Shown piece by piece: positions 25,881 through 35,014 of a stretch of 64,000 nt of DNA (its first letter is position 1; every line of letters begins with the position of its first letter). The notes beneath the pieces were generated by a model, which saw only the letters and a program-made list of their open reading frames with translations, made no database searches and had not been told where the DNA came from. The position numbers and the translations under genes were made by a program. This DNA is from Sphingobium psychrophilum (GTDB taxonomy: Bacteria; Pseudomonadota; Alphaproteobacteria; Sphingomonadales; Sphingomonadaceae): positions 1 through 64,000 of the forward strand of contig NZ_JABBFV010000019.1 of the NCBI RefSeq assembly GCF_012927105.1. The letters are read 5' to 3'.

Positions 25881-28055
25881 ATGGCCAAGTCCCCTTCGAC
25901 TGTCGGTAAAGCCTCCGAGGCGCCCAAAAAGTCTCCCTCACCCGCGCCTGGCGAAATTATCTCGAACAGCTTTGCCGAACCGCAGGCAGAAGGTGGCGAA
26001 ACGCATCAGTTTGCTGGAGGGGACGTCGCAGTCTTGACGACGGCGCATGGCATACCGGTCGCCGATGATCAGAACAGCCTGAAACAAGGCGCGCGTGGGC
26101 CCATTTTGCTTGAGGATTCCCATTTCCGCGAAAAAATGTTCCATTTCGACCATGAACGCATCCCCGAGCGCGTCGTCCACGCCCGCGGCTATGGTGCGCA
26201 TGGCTATTTCGAACTGACGGAATCCCTTAGCGACGTCACCCGCGCGGATGTGCTTCAGCGGGTTGGCGAACGTGTACACGCATTCGTACGCTTCTCGACT
26301 GTCGCAGGGTCCAAGGGTTCGGCCGATCTAGCCCGCGATGTACGCGGCTTTGCCGTGAAGCTTTACACGCAGGAGGGCAACTGGGATATCGTCGGCAATA
26401 ACATCCCGGTTTTCTTCATTCAGGACGCGATCAAATTCCCTGACCTGATCCACGCCGCCAAGCCGGAGCCTGACCGCGACTTCCCGCAGGCGCAGACCGC
26501 ACATGATAATTTCTGGGACTTTATCAGCCTGACGCCCGAAAGCTTCCACATGGTCATGTGGACGATGTCGGACCGCGCTATCCCGCGCTCGCTGCGTATG
26601 ATGGAAGGATTTGGCGTTCATACCTTCCGCCTCGTCAATGCGGACGGCAAATCCACCTTCGTCAAATTCCACTGGAAACCCAAGCAGGGCCTGCAGTCGG
26701 TCATGTGGAACGAGGCGGTCAAGATTAACGGCGCCGACCCCGATTTCCATCGTCGCGACCTGTGGGACGCGATCAATGCCGGGGATTTCCCCGAATGGGA
26801 GTTGGGGGTCCAGTTGTTTGACGATGCGTTCGCCGACAGCTTCGACTTCGACGTGCTGGACGCGACCAAGCTGATCCCCGAAGAACTGGTGCCGGTCTGC
26901 ATCGTCGGGCGTCTGGTGCTGGACCGGGTGGTTGACAATTTCTTCGCCGAGACAGAGCAGGTCGCCTTCATGACCCAGAATGTCCCGCCGGGCATCGACT
27001 TTTCGAACGATCCGTTGCTCCAGGGCCGCAATTTTTCCTATCTGGATACCCAGATCAAGCGCCTTGGCAGCACCAATTTCAGCCATTTGCCGATCAATGC
27101 GCCCAAATGTCCGATGGCCCATTTCCAGCAGGACGGGCATATGGCCATGCGTAATCCCAAGGGTCGCGCCAATTATGAGCCCAATAGCTGGGGCGCCGCG
27201 CAGGGTGGGCCGCGCGAAGACCCCGCGCGCGGTTTCACCAGCTTCGCGCAGGACGCCGACGGTCCCAAACAGCGGGTGCGTTCGGAAAGTTTCGCCGATT
27301 ATTACAGCCAGGCACGGCAATTCTTCACCAGCCAGACGCCGATCGAGCAGAAGCATATTGGCGACGCCATCGTGTTTGAACTCAGCAAGGTCGAACGCCC
27401 CGATATTCGTTCGCGCACGGTCTCCCACCTGCTCAACATCGACGCTAAGCTGGCGCAGACCGTCGCCGACGGGCTTGGCCTCCCCTTGCCCGATCCTGCG
27501 CAGGCCGCGCGGCCGACGATGATGGACCTGCCGCCGTCCGATGCGCTGAGCATCCTCAAGAACGGACCGGACAGCTTCAAGGGGCGCAAGCTCGGTATCC
27601 TGATGACCGACGGTGCCGATGCCGCCATCTTCAACGCGCTGGTCAAGGCGGTGGGAAAAGAGGGCGCGGTTTACGAGGTAGTCGCGCCCAAGATCGGCGG
27701 CGTGACCCTGTCGGATGGCACGGCGGTTGCGGCCAAACAGAAGATTGACGGCGGTCCCTCTGTTCTGTTCGATGCGGTTGCTGTAGTGGCGTCGGAAGAA
27801 GGCGCTGCGCTGCTGGCAATCGACGCGGCCGCCAAGGACTTCGTCACAGACGCCTTTGCGCATTGCAAATATATCGGCCTGACCGCCGAGGCGCAGGCCC
27901 TGTTTGAAAAGGCTGGGATAGCCGATGATCTGGACGAAGCCTGCCTTCCGCTGGCGACGGCCAAGGACGCCGGCGCTTTCATCGCCGCCTGTCGCGCATT
28001 GCGCCACTGGCCGCGCGAACTGGCGGTCGATCTGGACGCCCAGCCCGCCGCCTGA
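25881..28055 (+). CDS. katE: Large-subunit catalase HPII
   Basis: The 724-residue monofunctional haem catalase decomposes H2O2 in the cytosol. The distal His100 lies in RIPERVVHARGYGAHGYF, the Asn in DIVGNNIPVFF, and the haem-ligand Tyr region near FSYLDTQIKRLGSTNF. The extra C-terminal flavodoxin/DJ-1-like domain typical of large catalases spans about 570-724 (RKLGILMTDGADAAIFNAL onward). ATG 25881 (MAKSPSTVGK) is preferred to the upstream 25833 frame start, which adds non-homologous sequence. A hairpin and the glycosyltransferase operon follow. Confidence 0.95.
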   Translation: MAKSPSTVGKASEAPKKSPSPAPGEIISNSFAEPQAEGGETHQFAGGDVAVLTTAHGIPVADDQNSLKQGARGPILLEDSHFREKMFHFDHERIPERVVHARGYGAHGYFELTESLSDVTRADVLQRVGERVHAFVRFSTVAGSKGSADLARDVRGFAVKLYTQEGNWDIVGNNIPVFFIQDAIKFPDLIHAAKPEPDRDFPQAQTAHDNFWDFISLTPESFHMVMWTMSDRAIPRSLRMMEGFGVHTFRLVNADGKSTFVKFHWKPKQGLQSVMWNEAVKINGADPDFHRRDLWDAINAGDFPEWELGVQLFDDAFADSFDFDVLDATKLIPEELVPVCIVGRLVLDRVVDNFFAETEQVAFMTQNVPPGIDFSNDPLLQGRNFSYLDTQIKRLGSTNFSHLPINAPKCPMAHFQQDGHMAMRNPKGRANYEPNSWGAAQGGPREDPARGFTSFAQDADGPKQRVRSESFADYYSQARQFFTSQTPIEQKHIGDAIVFELSKVERPDIRSRTVSHLLNIDAKLAQTVADGLGLPLPDPAQAARPTMMDLPPSDALSILKNGPDSFKGRKLGILMTDGADAAIFNALVKAVGKEGAVYEVVAPKIGGVTLSDGTAVAAKQKIDGGPSVLFDAVAVVASEEGAALLAIDAAAKDFVTDAFAHCKYIGLTAEAQALFEKAGIADDLDEACLPLATAKDAGAFIAACRALRHWPRELAVDLDAQPAA

Positions 28056-28080
28056 TCGCGGACCTTTACGAAAATCGATG

Positions 28081-28105
28081 GGGGGATGGCTTCGCGCCAT
28101 CCCCC
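28081..28105 (+). terminator. Hairpin between katE and the glycosyltransferase operon
   Basis: GGGGGATGGC (28081-28090) pairs with GCCATCCCCC (28096-28105) around TTCGC. It starts 26 bp after the katE stop and ends 27 bp before the next ATG. There is no T tract, so partial read-through from katE is possible. Confidence 0.6.
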
Positions 28106-28132
28106 ACCAAGCGTATGACAGGATGACACTCT

Positions 28133-29287
28133 ATGCGGATCGGCATTATCGCCCATCTTAAACATCCGATTGCCGAACCCTTCGCCGGTGGGCTGGAAAT
28201 GCACACGCATTTGCTGGCGCGGTCGCTGCGGGATCGTGGCCATGCGGTCACTTTGTTCGCTTCATCCCGATCGGAGCCTGGGATCGGCCTGGAAGCGATC
28301 TGCACCGAAACGGCGATCCAGACGGTAGGTACGACAGAAGCGAGCGACGTGCCCTTCTTTCGTGAGCATCACGCCTATCTCAGCCTGATGATCGACCTGC
28401 GCCATCGCGATTTCGACATCATCCACAATAATTCGCTGCATTATCTGCCCGTCGCGATGGCTGACAGCCTGCCGATGCCGATGGTGACGACGCTGCACAC
28501 GCCACCTTTTTGCTGGCTGGAAAGCGGCATCCGCCTTTGTGCTGCGCGCAACCATAGTTTCGTTGCCGTGTCCCGCTCGGTTGCCGCTCTTTGGAACCAT
28601 GTAACCCATAGCGACGCGGTGATATGGAACGGCATTGACCTGCAAAAATTCGCTTTCCATCCTCGGCCCGACGTTGATCCCTATCTGGTCTGGTACGGCC
28701 GCATCGTCCCGGAAAAGGGATTGCATCTGGCGATCGAAGCTGCCCGGCAGGTCGGCCTTCCGCTCAGGATTGCGGGGCCGATCCTTGACGATGATTATTA
28801 CCAGACACAGATCGCGCCATCGCTGGGCGAGGATGTCACCCATGTCGGACATCTGGCGCATCAGCAACTGGCCCGGCTTGTGGGCGGCGCGGCGGCCTTT
28901 CTCTGCACGCCCATGTGGGACGAACCTTATGGGCTTGTCGTTGCAGAGGCGCTCGCCTGCGGCGTGCCGGTCGCGGCCTTTGCGCGCGGGGCGGTGCCGG
29001 AGATATTGGATGCGACGTGTGGTGTGCTGGCCACCCCGGACGATGTCGCCTCGCTTGCCAAGGCAGCGCTGTCGGCGCTGGCGCTGGGCCGCCGCGCGTG
29101 CCGGACCAGAGCGGAACAGATGTGCGATGCCGACCGCATGGTCGATAATTATGAGGCGCTCTATCTGCGCCAGATCGACAGGGCGGCGGCACCCGCCTGT
29201 AACGACCGTACAGCATCGATCCACCTGATGCCGTCGACGCTCCCGTCCCATGCGTCGCTTGACACAAGATCGGCCTCTCATGGCTGA
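28133..29287 (+). CDS. Glycosyltransferase family 4
   Basis: A GT-B enzyme of 384 residues. The N-domain opens IGIIAHLKHPIAEPFAGGLEMHTHLLARSL; the C-domain has VWYGRIVPEKGLHLAIEAAR and the donor-binding EPYGLVVAEALACGVPVAAF. Such enzymes transfer sugars from nucleotide donors with retention, usually at the inner face of the membrane. It is the first of seven same-strand genes that overlap or abut. No signal peptide is seen. Donor and acceptor are unknown. Confidence 0.85.
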   Translation: MRIGIIAHLKHPIAEPFAGGLEMHTHLLARSLRDRGHAVTLFASSRSEPGIGLEAICTETAIQTVGTTEASDVPFFREHHAYLSLMIDLRHRDFDIIHNNSLHYLPVAMADSLPMPMVTTLHTPPFCWLESGIRLCAARNHSFVAVSRSVAALWNHVTHSDAVIWNGIDLQKFAFHPRPDVDPYLVWYGRIVPEKGLHLAIEAARQVGLPLRIAGPILDDDYYQTQIAPSLGEDVTHVGHLAHQQLARLVGGAAAFLCTPMWDEPYGLVVAEALACGVPVAAFARGAVPEILDATCGVLATPDDVASLAKAALSALALGRRACRTRAEQMCDADRMVDNYEALYLRQIDRAAAPACNDRTASIHLMPSTLPSHASLDTRSASHG

Positions 29288-30215
29288 CCCCAACCCAATG
29301 ACCCTGTGCGTCTGCGTTCCTGCGCGGAACGAGGCGGCGCGGTTGCCGATGTTGCTCGACGCGCTGGCGATGCAGGACTGGCCCGGTCCGATTCCTGTTG
29401 CGATCGCGATCAACAACAGCACGGACGACAGCCGGGCTGTGGTCGAATCGGCCCGCGTCCGCTACGCTAAACGGCTGGCCGTCCACATCAGCGAACGCAC
29501 CTTCGCGCCAGGCCTCGCCCACGCCGGATCGGCCCGTCGGCTGGCGATGGATACGGGCCTTGGCCTGCTGCCCGCGCTGGACGGCGCAGCCCTTGTGAGC
29601 ACGGACGCCGATAGCCGACCGCCGATGGACTGGTTGCGCAATATCGCTGCTGCCTTCGCGCGGGGGGCCGACATGGTTGGCGGCCGGGTCGATATCGATG
29701 GCAACGAACCGTTGCCACCGCGGGTGCATCGCTTGCGCACGGCATGGGACCGATATTGGGCGGAAGTCCGTGCCATCGAGGATACGATCGATCCTCTGCC
29801 CTGGGACGCGGCGCCCCGCCATGGCGACCATACCGGCGCATCGCTCGCCATCCGGGCAGAGCTTTATCTGGCCTGCGGCGGCGTTCCGGCCATAGCGAGC
29901 GGAGAGGATCGCGCGCTGGTTGCAGCGGCGCTGGCGCTGGGCGCGCGCCTTGTTCATCCCCCTGCGGTTTACACTCGCGTTTCGCCGCGGCTGGAGGGAC
30001 GCGCGGAAGGGGGCATGGCGATCGCGATGCAGACATTGTTCGCCAGCGCCCAAGCGGATGCTGCGCCCCTGGCGCCTGGCTTCAACCATTGGCGCGAGCG
30101 TGCGCACTGGCGCAAGCATTTGCGTGCGCAGCCCGATGGCGCTGCTTTGATCGCCCGGCGGGAACCGCTGTTGCCCCCGATGCCGCATGACATGATGCTG
30201 GACCTCCAGCCATGA
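29280..30215 (+). CDS. Glycosyltransferase family 2
   Basis: A GT-A fold enzyme: CVCVPARNEAARLPMLLDAL at the start, the DxD-like VSTDADSRPPMDWL near residue 110, and GDHTGASLAIRAELYLACGG with EDRALVAAAL in the acceptor region. Length 311 residues. ATG 29280 overlaps the preceding gene by 8 bp; an in-frame ATG at 29250 is also possible. The next gene starts in an ATGA overlap. It probably adds a second sugar in the same pathway. Confidence 0.8.
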   Translation: MADPNPMTLCVCVPARNEAARLPMLLDALAMQDWPGPIPVAIAINNSTDDSRAVVESARVRYAKRLAVHISERTFAPGLAHAGSARRLAMDTGLGLLPALDGAALVSTDADSRPPMDWLRNIAAAFARGADMVGGRVDIDGNEPLPPRVHRLRTAWDRYWAEVRAIEDTIDPLPWDAAPRHGDHTGASLAIRAELYLACGGVPAIASGEDRALVAAALALGARLVHPPAVYTRVSPRLEGRAEGGMAIAMQTLFASAQADAAPLAPGFNHWRERAHWRKHLRAQPDGAALIARREPLLPPMPHDMMLDLQP

Positions 30216-31255
30216 CCCGCCGCCCCATCGGCTATTATGTCCATCATCATGGCGCAGGGCATCGAGCGCGGGCGGAGGCGATTGCCGCCGCCATCGACTG
30301 GCCAATAGTCCTGCTGGGTACGGGGCTGGGTACGGCTGGGATCGACCTTGATGATGACCGGCCCATTTCCGGTCGCTTCGACGGGGTGGACGAAACGGCT
30401 TCACGCCCCGCCGCCCTGCACTATGCGCCTCTTGACCATAATGGCGTGCGGTCGCGCGTGGCCAGGATTACCCGGTGGATAGCAACCGAACGTCCTGCGC
30501 TGATGGTCGTCGATGTCTCGGTCGAAGTGGCGATGCTGTCGCGCCTCGCATCGGTGCCCACCATCTATGTGCGGCTCAACGGCGACCGCATCGATGCGGT
30601 GCATCTCGACGCTTTCCGCGGTGCGACGGCATTGATTGCGCCGTTTCACCGCGATCTGGAAATGGCATTGATGCCTGCGTGGATCAGGGACAAGACCTGC
30701 TATCTGCCCGGCATCACGGCCGCCGCCTATCCAACTGCCCGACAGGACAACCGCATCCTGGTGGTGATCGGCCGGGGCGGGCCGCCGGGCGATGGCGCGG
30801 CGATTGCCCAGGCCGCGCGGGCCTGCCCGGATATGGACTGGCGCGTGATCGGTCCGGTGACCCCGTCGGCCGATCGACCCGCCAATCTCGATCTGGCTGG
30901 ATGGGTTGACGATCCGGGCCGGGAAATCGCCCGCGCCGGGCTGATCATCGGCGCGGCCGGGGACGGGCTGGTGAATGCGGTCCTCGCCGCCGACAGCCCC
31001 TTCCTCTGCATCCCGCAGGACCGGCCCTATGGCGAGCAGAGGGCGACGGCGCGCGCGCTGCACGCGCTGGGCGCGGCGATGACGCTCGAAACATGGCCGT
31101 CCCCCGACCAATGGCCATCTTTGATCCGTCAGGCAAAGGCACTGCCGCCCCACGCTCGCAACCGCCTGCACGATCCTCGTGGCGTCGACGCCGCAGCGAC
31201 CTGGCTCGCGACGATGGCCGCCGCTGCGGTCGATCAACTGGAGCCTGTCGCATGA
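30212..31255 (+). CDS. MurG-like (GT28-type) glycosyltransferase
   Basis: The N-terminus GYYVHHHGAGHRARAEAIA is the glycine-rich acceptor loop of GT-B enzymes related to MurG. The C-half has ILVVIGRGGPPGDG and AGLIIGAAGDGLVNAVLAADSPFLCIPQDRPYGEQ, which matches the nucleotide-sugar site of this group (an AAGxGxxNE-like region). 347 residues. It starts in an ATGA overlap and ends in another. A lipid-linked acceptor is typical of the family, so the product may be a glycolipid (inference). Confidence 0.7.
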   Translation: MTRRPIGYYVHHHGAGHRARAEAIAAAIDWPIVLLGTGLGTAGIDLDDDRPISGRFDGVDETASRPAALHYAPLDHNGVRSRVARITRWIATERPALMVVDVSVEVAMLSRLASVPTIYVRLNGDRIDAVHLDAFRGATALIAPFHRDLEMALMPAWIRDKTCYLPGITAAAYPTARQDNRILVVIGRGGPPGDGAAIAQAARACPDMDWRVIGPVTPSADRPANLDLAGWVDDPGREIARAGLIIGAAGDGLVNAVLAADSPFLCIPQDRPYGEQRATARALHALGAAMTLETWPSPDQWPSLIRQAKALPPHARNRLHDPRGVDAAATWLATMAAAAVDQLEPVA

Positions 31256-32367
31256 CCCTGTCCCGCCATCCCCGTTCCGGCATCGACACGCCGATCATGC
31301 GCGCCGAGGCAATCACGCCCGCCCTCGTCGCGCTTGGCAGTCGCTATGATGCTGCGCCGGTCTTTCCTTTGGAGAGCATGAAAGCGCTCGTCGCCGCGGA
31401 TATCCATCGCACCTTCGCCCCACCCGAAAGCGGCGGCGCGGCGTTTGACGATGCTGCCTCCCGAAACCAGTGCCTGACGACCGTCCTGCGCATCATCGGT
31501 CGCGCGGACCTCAGCGTCGGGCGACTCTATGAAGGCCATGTCAACGCACTCGCGCTGTTCGACTGGTTTGGCTCCCCCGCACAAAAGGCCGATCTGGGGC
31601 AGAAACTCGCTCAGGGCGCCTTTTATGGGGTGTGGGCCACCGAGCCACAGCCGGGCGTGCAACTTTGCCAATCGGCACTTCATGGGTGCAAATCCTTCGC
31701 GACCGGCGCTGGCGGCCTCGCCTATGCCGTCATCACCGCGCAGCCCGAACAGGGGGAGCGACGACTGGTCGTCGTTCGGGCCGATGAAACCGCCCGGACC
31801 GACCTGTCACAATGGCGGGTCAGGGGTATGCGGGCAACCGGCAGCGGCGTCTATGACCTGGAGGGTATGGCGGTCGATCCGTCCCACCTACTCGGCCAGC
31901 CCGGCGATTATGATCGTGAACCCCGCTTCACGACCGGCGCCTGGCGCTTCACCGCCGTGCAACTGGGCGGGATAGAGGCGCTGTTGACCGAAATCCGGCT
32001 TGCCATGTCCGACGCGGCGCGCGCCGATCCGCTGCAACGCGCCAAATTCGCTGATGCGGTTGCCGCAACCCGGACCGCCTACCTATGGGTCCGCGAATGC
32101 GCGCTTAGGGCAGCACATGACGATGGCGATGGCCCCGCCTTCGCCCGCATGACGCGCGGCGTCGTGGAGCGTGCGGGTCTGGACGTTATGGAACTGGCGG
32201 CCCGGATCACCGGCACGCGCAGCGCAATGGATGGGCAACGGATTGACAAGATCATCCGCGACCTCAGCCTCTATCTGCGGCAGGGCGGTCCTGACTATGC
32301 CCGCGATCAGGCTGCGCTCGCCTGGCTAGATCATGACGCATGGGGCGCGGAGGATGCCTTGTGGTAA
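31252..32367 (+). CDS. Acyl-CoA dehydrogenase-like flavoprotein
   Basis: 371 residues with the ACAD layout: a helical N-domain, a middle beta-domain (FYGVWATEPQPGVQL, then GCKSFATGAGGLAYAVITA) and a C-terminal four-helix domain (AATRTAYLWVRECALRAAHD). It lies within a glycan-type operon rather than with beta-oxidation genes, so it may act on a carrier- or sugar-bound acyl group, or as a nitrogen-oxidising flavoenzyme, as some ACAD relatives do. I could not identify the catalytic Glu with confidence. Confidence 0.75.
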   Translation: MTLSRHPRSGIDTPIMRAEAITPALVALGSRYDAAPVFPLESMKALVAADIHRTFAPPESGGAAFDDAASRNQCLTTVLRIIGRADLSVGRLYEGHVNALALFDWFGSPAQKADLGQKLAQGAFYGVWATEPQPGVQLCQSALHGCKSFATGAGGLAYAVITAQPEQGERRLVVVRADETARTDLSQWRVRGMRATGSGVYDLEGMAVDPSHLLGQPGDYDREPRFTTGAWRFTAVQLGGIEALLTEIRLAMSDAARADPLQRAKFADAVAATRTAYLWVRECALRAAHDDGDGPAFARMTRGVVERAGLDVMELAARITGTRSAMDGQRIDKIIRDLSLYLRQGGPDYARDQAALAWLDHDAWGAEDALW

Positions 32368-33041
32368 GCCTCTCCTTGTCTGCTAAACCCTGGCGCAAGA
32401 TGCGCTGGTTAGTCCTTGCGCCGCATCCCGATGACGAGACGCTGGGGGCTGGCGCGCTTATCGCGCAGACGGCGAAGGCGGGGCGACTGGCGGGCCTTGT
32501 CTATCTCACCGACGGGTCTGGATCGCATGAGACAGCGAAGGGCCAGTCGGGAAAGTTGGTGAGCAGCCGCAAGCGCGAAGCCGCCGCCGCCTTGCACCGC
32601 CTGACCGGTAGCCGCCGCCAATCGCCACTACATCTTGACTGGAAAGATGCTGCTCCCGCTCAGCCGGGCTGTCGGGCATTTGAACGGACCGTTCGGCGGT
32701 TGACCGCCTTTTGCCGGCGCTGGCACGTCGATGCGCTTGCCGTCACCGCTGCCCATGAACCCCATTGCGATCATGAGGCCGCAGCACAACTGGCCTACAC
32801 AGTGGAGAAACGCGCCAGAGGCAGGCTGGTCGTCGCCGAATATGTCGTCTGGTCGCAGGCCCCCGACTCCCGAACCCATCGGATGCTGTACACAGCGCCC
32901 ATGCTACGTGGGCAACGCCGTCATGCTCTGGCCGCGCACCGAAGCCAGCTTACCGCGTCCCACGGTCCCGGCTTCCGGCTGCCTGCCTACCGTCGTGCCA
33001 TGCCTGCCAGCGATATCCTCTACCTGCGGAGAGCCTCATGA
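32361..33041 (+). CDS. PIG-L-family (LmbE-like) N-acetyl-sugar deacetylase
   Basis: The zinc motif LAPHPDDETLGAGALIA and the second site AAHEPHCDHEAAAQLAY identify a PIG-L deacetylase, which removes N-acetyl groups from GlcNAc-type sugars in glycolipid or low-molecular-weight thiol pathways. The GTG start at 32361 has GGAGG seven bases upstream and overlaps the end of the previous gene; an ATG at 32340 in the same frame is the alternative. It starts inside the ACAD gene and ends in ATGA with the methyltransferase. Confidence 0.85.
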   Translation: MVSLSLSAKPWRKMRWLVLAPHPDDETLGAGALIAQTAKAGRLAGLVYLTDGSGSHETAKGQSGKLVSSRKREAAAALHRLTGSRRQSPLHLDWKDAAPAQPGCRAFERTVRRLTAFCRRWHVDALAVTAAHEPHCDHEAAAQLAYTVEKRARGRLVVAEYVVWSQAPDSRTHRMLYTAPMLRGQRRHALAAHRSQLTASHGPGFRLPAYRRAMPASDILYLRRAS

Positions 33042-33628
33042 CGCGGCACAAGACCAGCCTGGGTCACGATTATTTCGAGACGATGTTTCGCGCGACCGAC
33101 GATCCCTGGGAACTGGAAAGCAGCGCCTATGAGCAGGATAAATATGCTCATAGCATCCGCGCCCTGGCCGGACGGACCTATGGATTGGGCTTCGAGATTG
33201 GATGCGCAAAAGGCGTCCTGACGCAGTCGCTGGCGCTACATTGCCACGCGTTGTTGGCGATCGACGTCAGCGAAACCGCGCTCGAGGCTGCCCGCGCGCG
33301 CTGTGCCATGTTCGACCATGTCTCCTTTGGCCAAATGGCTTTCCCGGGACAGGCACCTATGGGCGGTGCCTTCGACCTCACCATCCTGTCCGAAGTTGCC
33401 TATTATTGGGATGATGACGACATCGGCCGCGCCGCCCGGTGGATCGCCGACCATATAGCGCCCGGTGGGGACATATTGCTCGTCCACTGGACAGGCGACA
33501 CCGACTATCCCCAGAGCGGGAATGATGCGGTGCGCAAATTGCAGGCCGCACTCGGCTCTGCCGTCACCGTCATCACGGCCCAACGGATGCCCCACTACCG
33601 CCTGGACCTGTGGCGCGCGCACGCATGA
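33038..33628 (+). CDS. SAM-dependent methyltransferase, NodS-like
   Basis: 196 residues. DYFETMFRATDDPWELESSAYE followed by the SAM-binding GLGFEIGCAKGVLTQSLA and LLAIDVSETALEAARAR matches the NodS family. NodS N-methylates the deacetylated sugar of Nod factors. That activity would fit directly after the PIG-L deacetylase encoded upstream, giving an N-methylated amino sugar (inference). It is coupled by ATGA overlaps on both sides. Confidence 0.82.
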   Translation: MTRHKTSLGHDYFETMFRATDDPWELESSAYEQDKYAHSIRALAGRTYGLGFEIGCAKGVLTQSLALHCHALLAIDVSETALEAARARCAMFDHVSFGQMAFPGQAPMGGAFDLTILSEVAYYWDDDDIGRAARWIADHIAPGGDILLVHWTGDTDYPQSGNDAVRKLQAALGSAVTVITAQRMPHYRLDLWRAHA

Positions 33629-34476
33629 CCCTGAGCGTCCTCACCATCGTCAAGGACCGGTCGGCCCATCTAGCGCAACTGATCGAAGGTCTGCGCCGCA
33701 GCACGCATCGCCCCGACGAGCTCATTATTGTCGACATGGCCAGCAGTCCGCCGATCAGTGCCGAACAAGCGCGCTTCCCGATTCAGATCCTGCGTCTCGA
33801 TGGCCCCGGACTACCACTCGCAGCAGCCCGGAACGCCGCCGCACGGGCGGCCAGCGGGCAAAAGCTGTTGTTCCTGGACGTCGACTGCATCCCGATGCGC
33901 GCGCTGACCGGGGCCATCGCGCAATGCCTCACCGACCATGATGCGCTGATTTGCGCCGACATACGCTATCTTGGCCCCAACGATGCCCGTGGTGAATGGG
34001 AGGAGGCCAATCTCCTGTCGCGCGCGCAAGGTCATCCGGTTCGACAATTTCCTACAAACGGAGTGCGGCAAGAGGATAATGCCGGTCTTTTCTGGTCGCT
34101 GGCGTTCGGCATCCATCGCCAGCGATTTCTGGATATGGGTGGTTTTGACGAAGCCTTTACCGGCTATGGCGGTGAAGATACCGACTTCGGGTTCCGTGCG
34201 CGGGCGGCAGGCTTGCCCCTGTTATTCATGGGTGACGCTGGTGCCTTTCATCAATATCACGACGTTTTCGACCCTCCGCTCCAGCATCTGAAAGATATCG
34301 TCCGCAACGCCAGCCTTTTTCGAGCACGATGGAATATATGGCCGATGAAAGGATGGCTCGACGCCTTCGAGAAGGCGGGTTTGATTGGACGGTGCGGGGA
34401 CATGATCCATGTGCTTCGCCAACCAAGCGACCTCGAAATTAGGCTTGCACGAATGTCGCCGCCTGTCTCGCCCTGA
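33625..34476 (+). CDS. Glycosyltransferase family 2, last gene of the operon
   Basis: 283 residues: LSVLTIVKDRSAHLAQLIEGL at the start, LLFLDVDCIPMRALTG carrying the DxD motif, and GGFDEAFTGYGGEDTDFGFRARAAG, the ED-containing acceptor loop typical of galactosaminyltransferase-like GT2 enzymes. It starts in an ATGA overlap with the methyltransferase. No terminator was found directly after it. Donor and acceptor are unknown. Confidence 0.85.
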   Translation: MTLSVLTIVKDRSAHLAQLIEGLRRSTHRPDELIIVDMASSPPISAEQARFPIQILRLDGPGLPLAAARNAAARAASGQKLLFLDVDCIPMRALTGAIAQCLTDHDALICADIRYLGPNDARGEWEEANLLSRAQGHPVRQFPTNGVRQEDNAGLFWSLAFGIHRQRFLDMGGFDEAFTGYGGEDTDFGFRARAAGLPLLFMGDAGAFHQYHDVFDPPLQHLKDIVRNASLFRARWNIWPMKGWLDAFEKAGLIGRCGDMIHVLRQPSDLEIRLARMSPPVSP

Positions 34477-35014
34477 CAGAAAGCGGCAGAATCGTCTCCG
34501 CTGGCCCGGTTCAACCTCCCATCGAATGTAGTCGCCTTGTTCCAAACAGATCGCGTAACCATTGTTTATAGGAACGTGTCCCGTAGAAGGGGCGCGTGGG
34601 GTGCCGTATTGCTCCAACAAGAGCGTTTGGCGGGGGCGAGTTCATAATCTGAGGTTGGGGTTTCCTATGATGAATGGAATCACAGCACTGATCAGCCCGC
34701 CACGCCAGTGTGTACCGGACGAGATGATAATAAAGAGACTCGGATTTGCGCGCGTCAGTGTCAACTTACCTCGATTTGATTCCGAAGCTAACGGTCGCAA
34801 ATGTACCACTTCTTGCTGTAAAACGGATGGCCCAAGGCACCCTACAGCCGGCCGCTATCGGACCGGCTGTCACAAGTGTTGGAGAGCGGCAAAAGTAACC
34901 CCGCCGCGGATAATGTCGACGGTGGGGTCGTAGTTCAGGGAGGTGTCGCTCCAAAGGGGGGGAGCGACAGTCTTGGTATGGTTCGCGCCGGTGACATTAC
35001 AATGACTGAACCGT
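34477..35014. other. Intergenic stretch with one hairpin
   Basis: No recognisable gene across about 540 bp. A frame at 34562-34933 has no family resemblance and atypical composition. GTCGCTCC (34945-34952) pairs with GGAGCGAC (34961-34968) around an AAAGGGGG loop, possibly a terminator remnant or RNA element. The base composition is less GC-biased than in the flanking operon. Confidence 0.45.

Noticed and set aside
26328..28100. A 590-codon open frame antisense to katE
   Set aside because: Shadow of katE; no recognisable domain.
28836..30404. A 522-codon minus-strand frame across two glycosyltransferase genes
   Set aside because: It spans two well-supported genes and shows low-complexity Arg/Pro/Gln sequence.
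34562..34933. A 123-codon plus-strand frame as a gene
   Set aside because: No family resemblance, Cys-rich irregular composition and no good ribosome-binding site.
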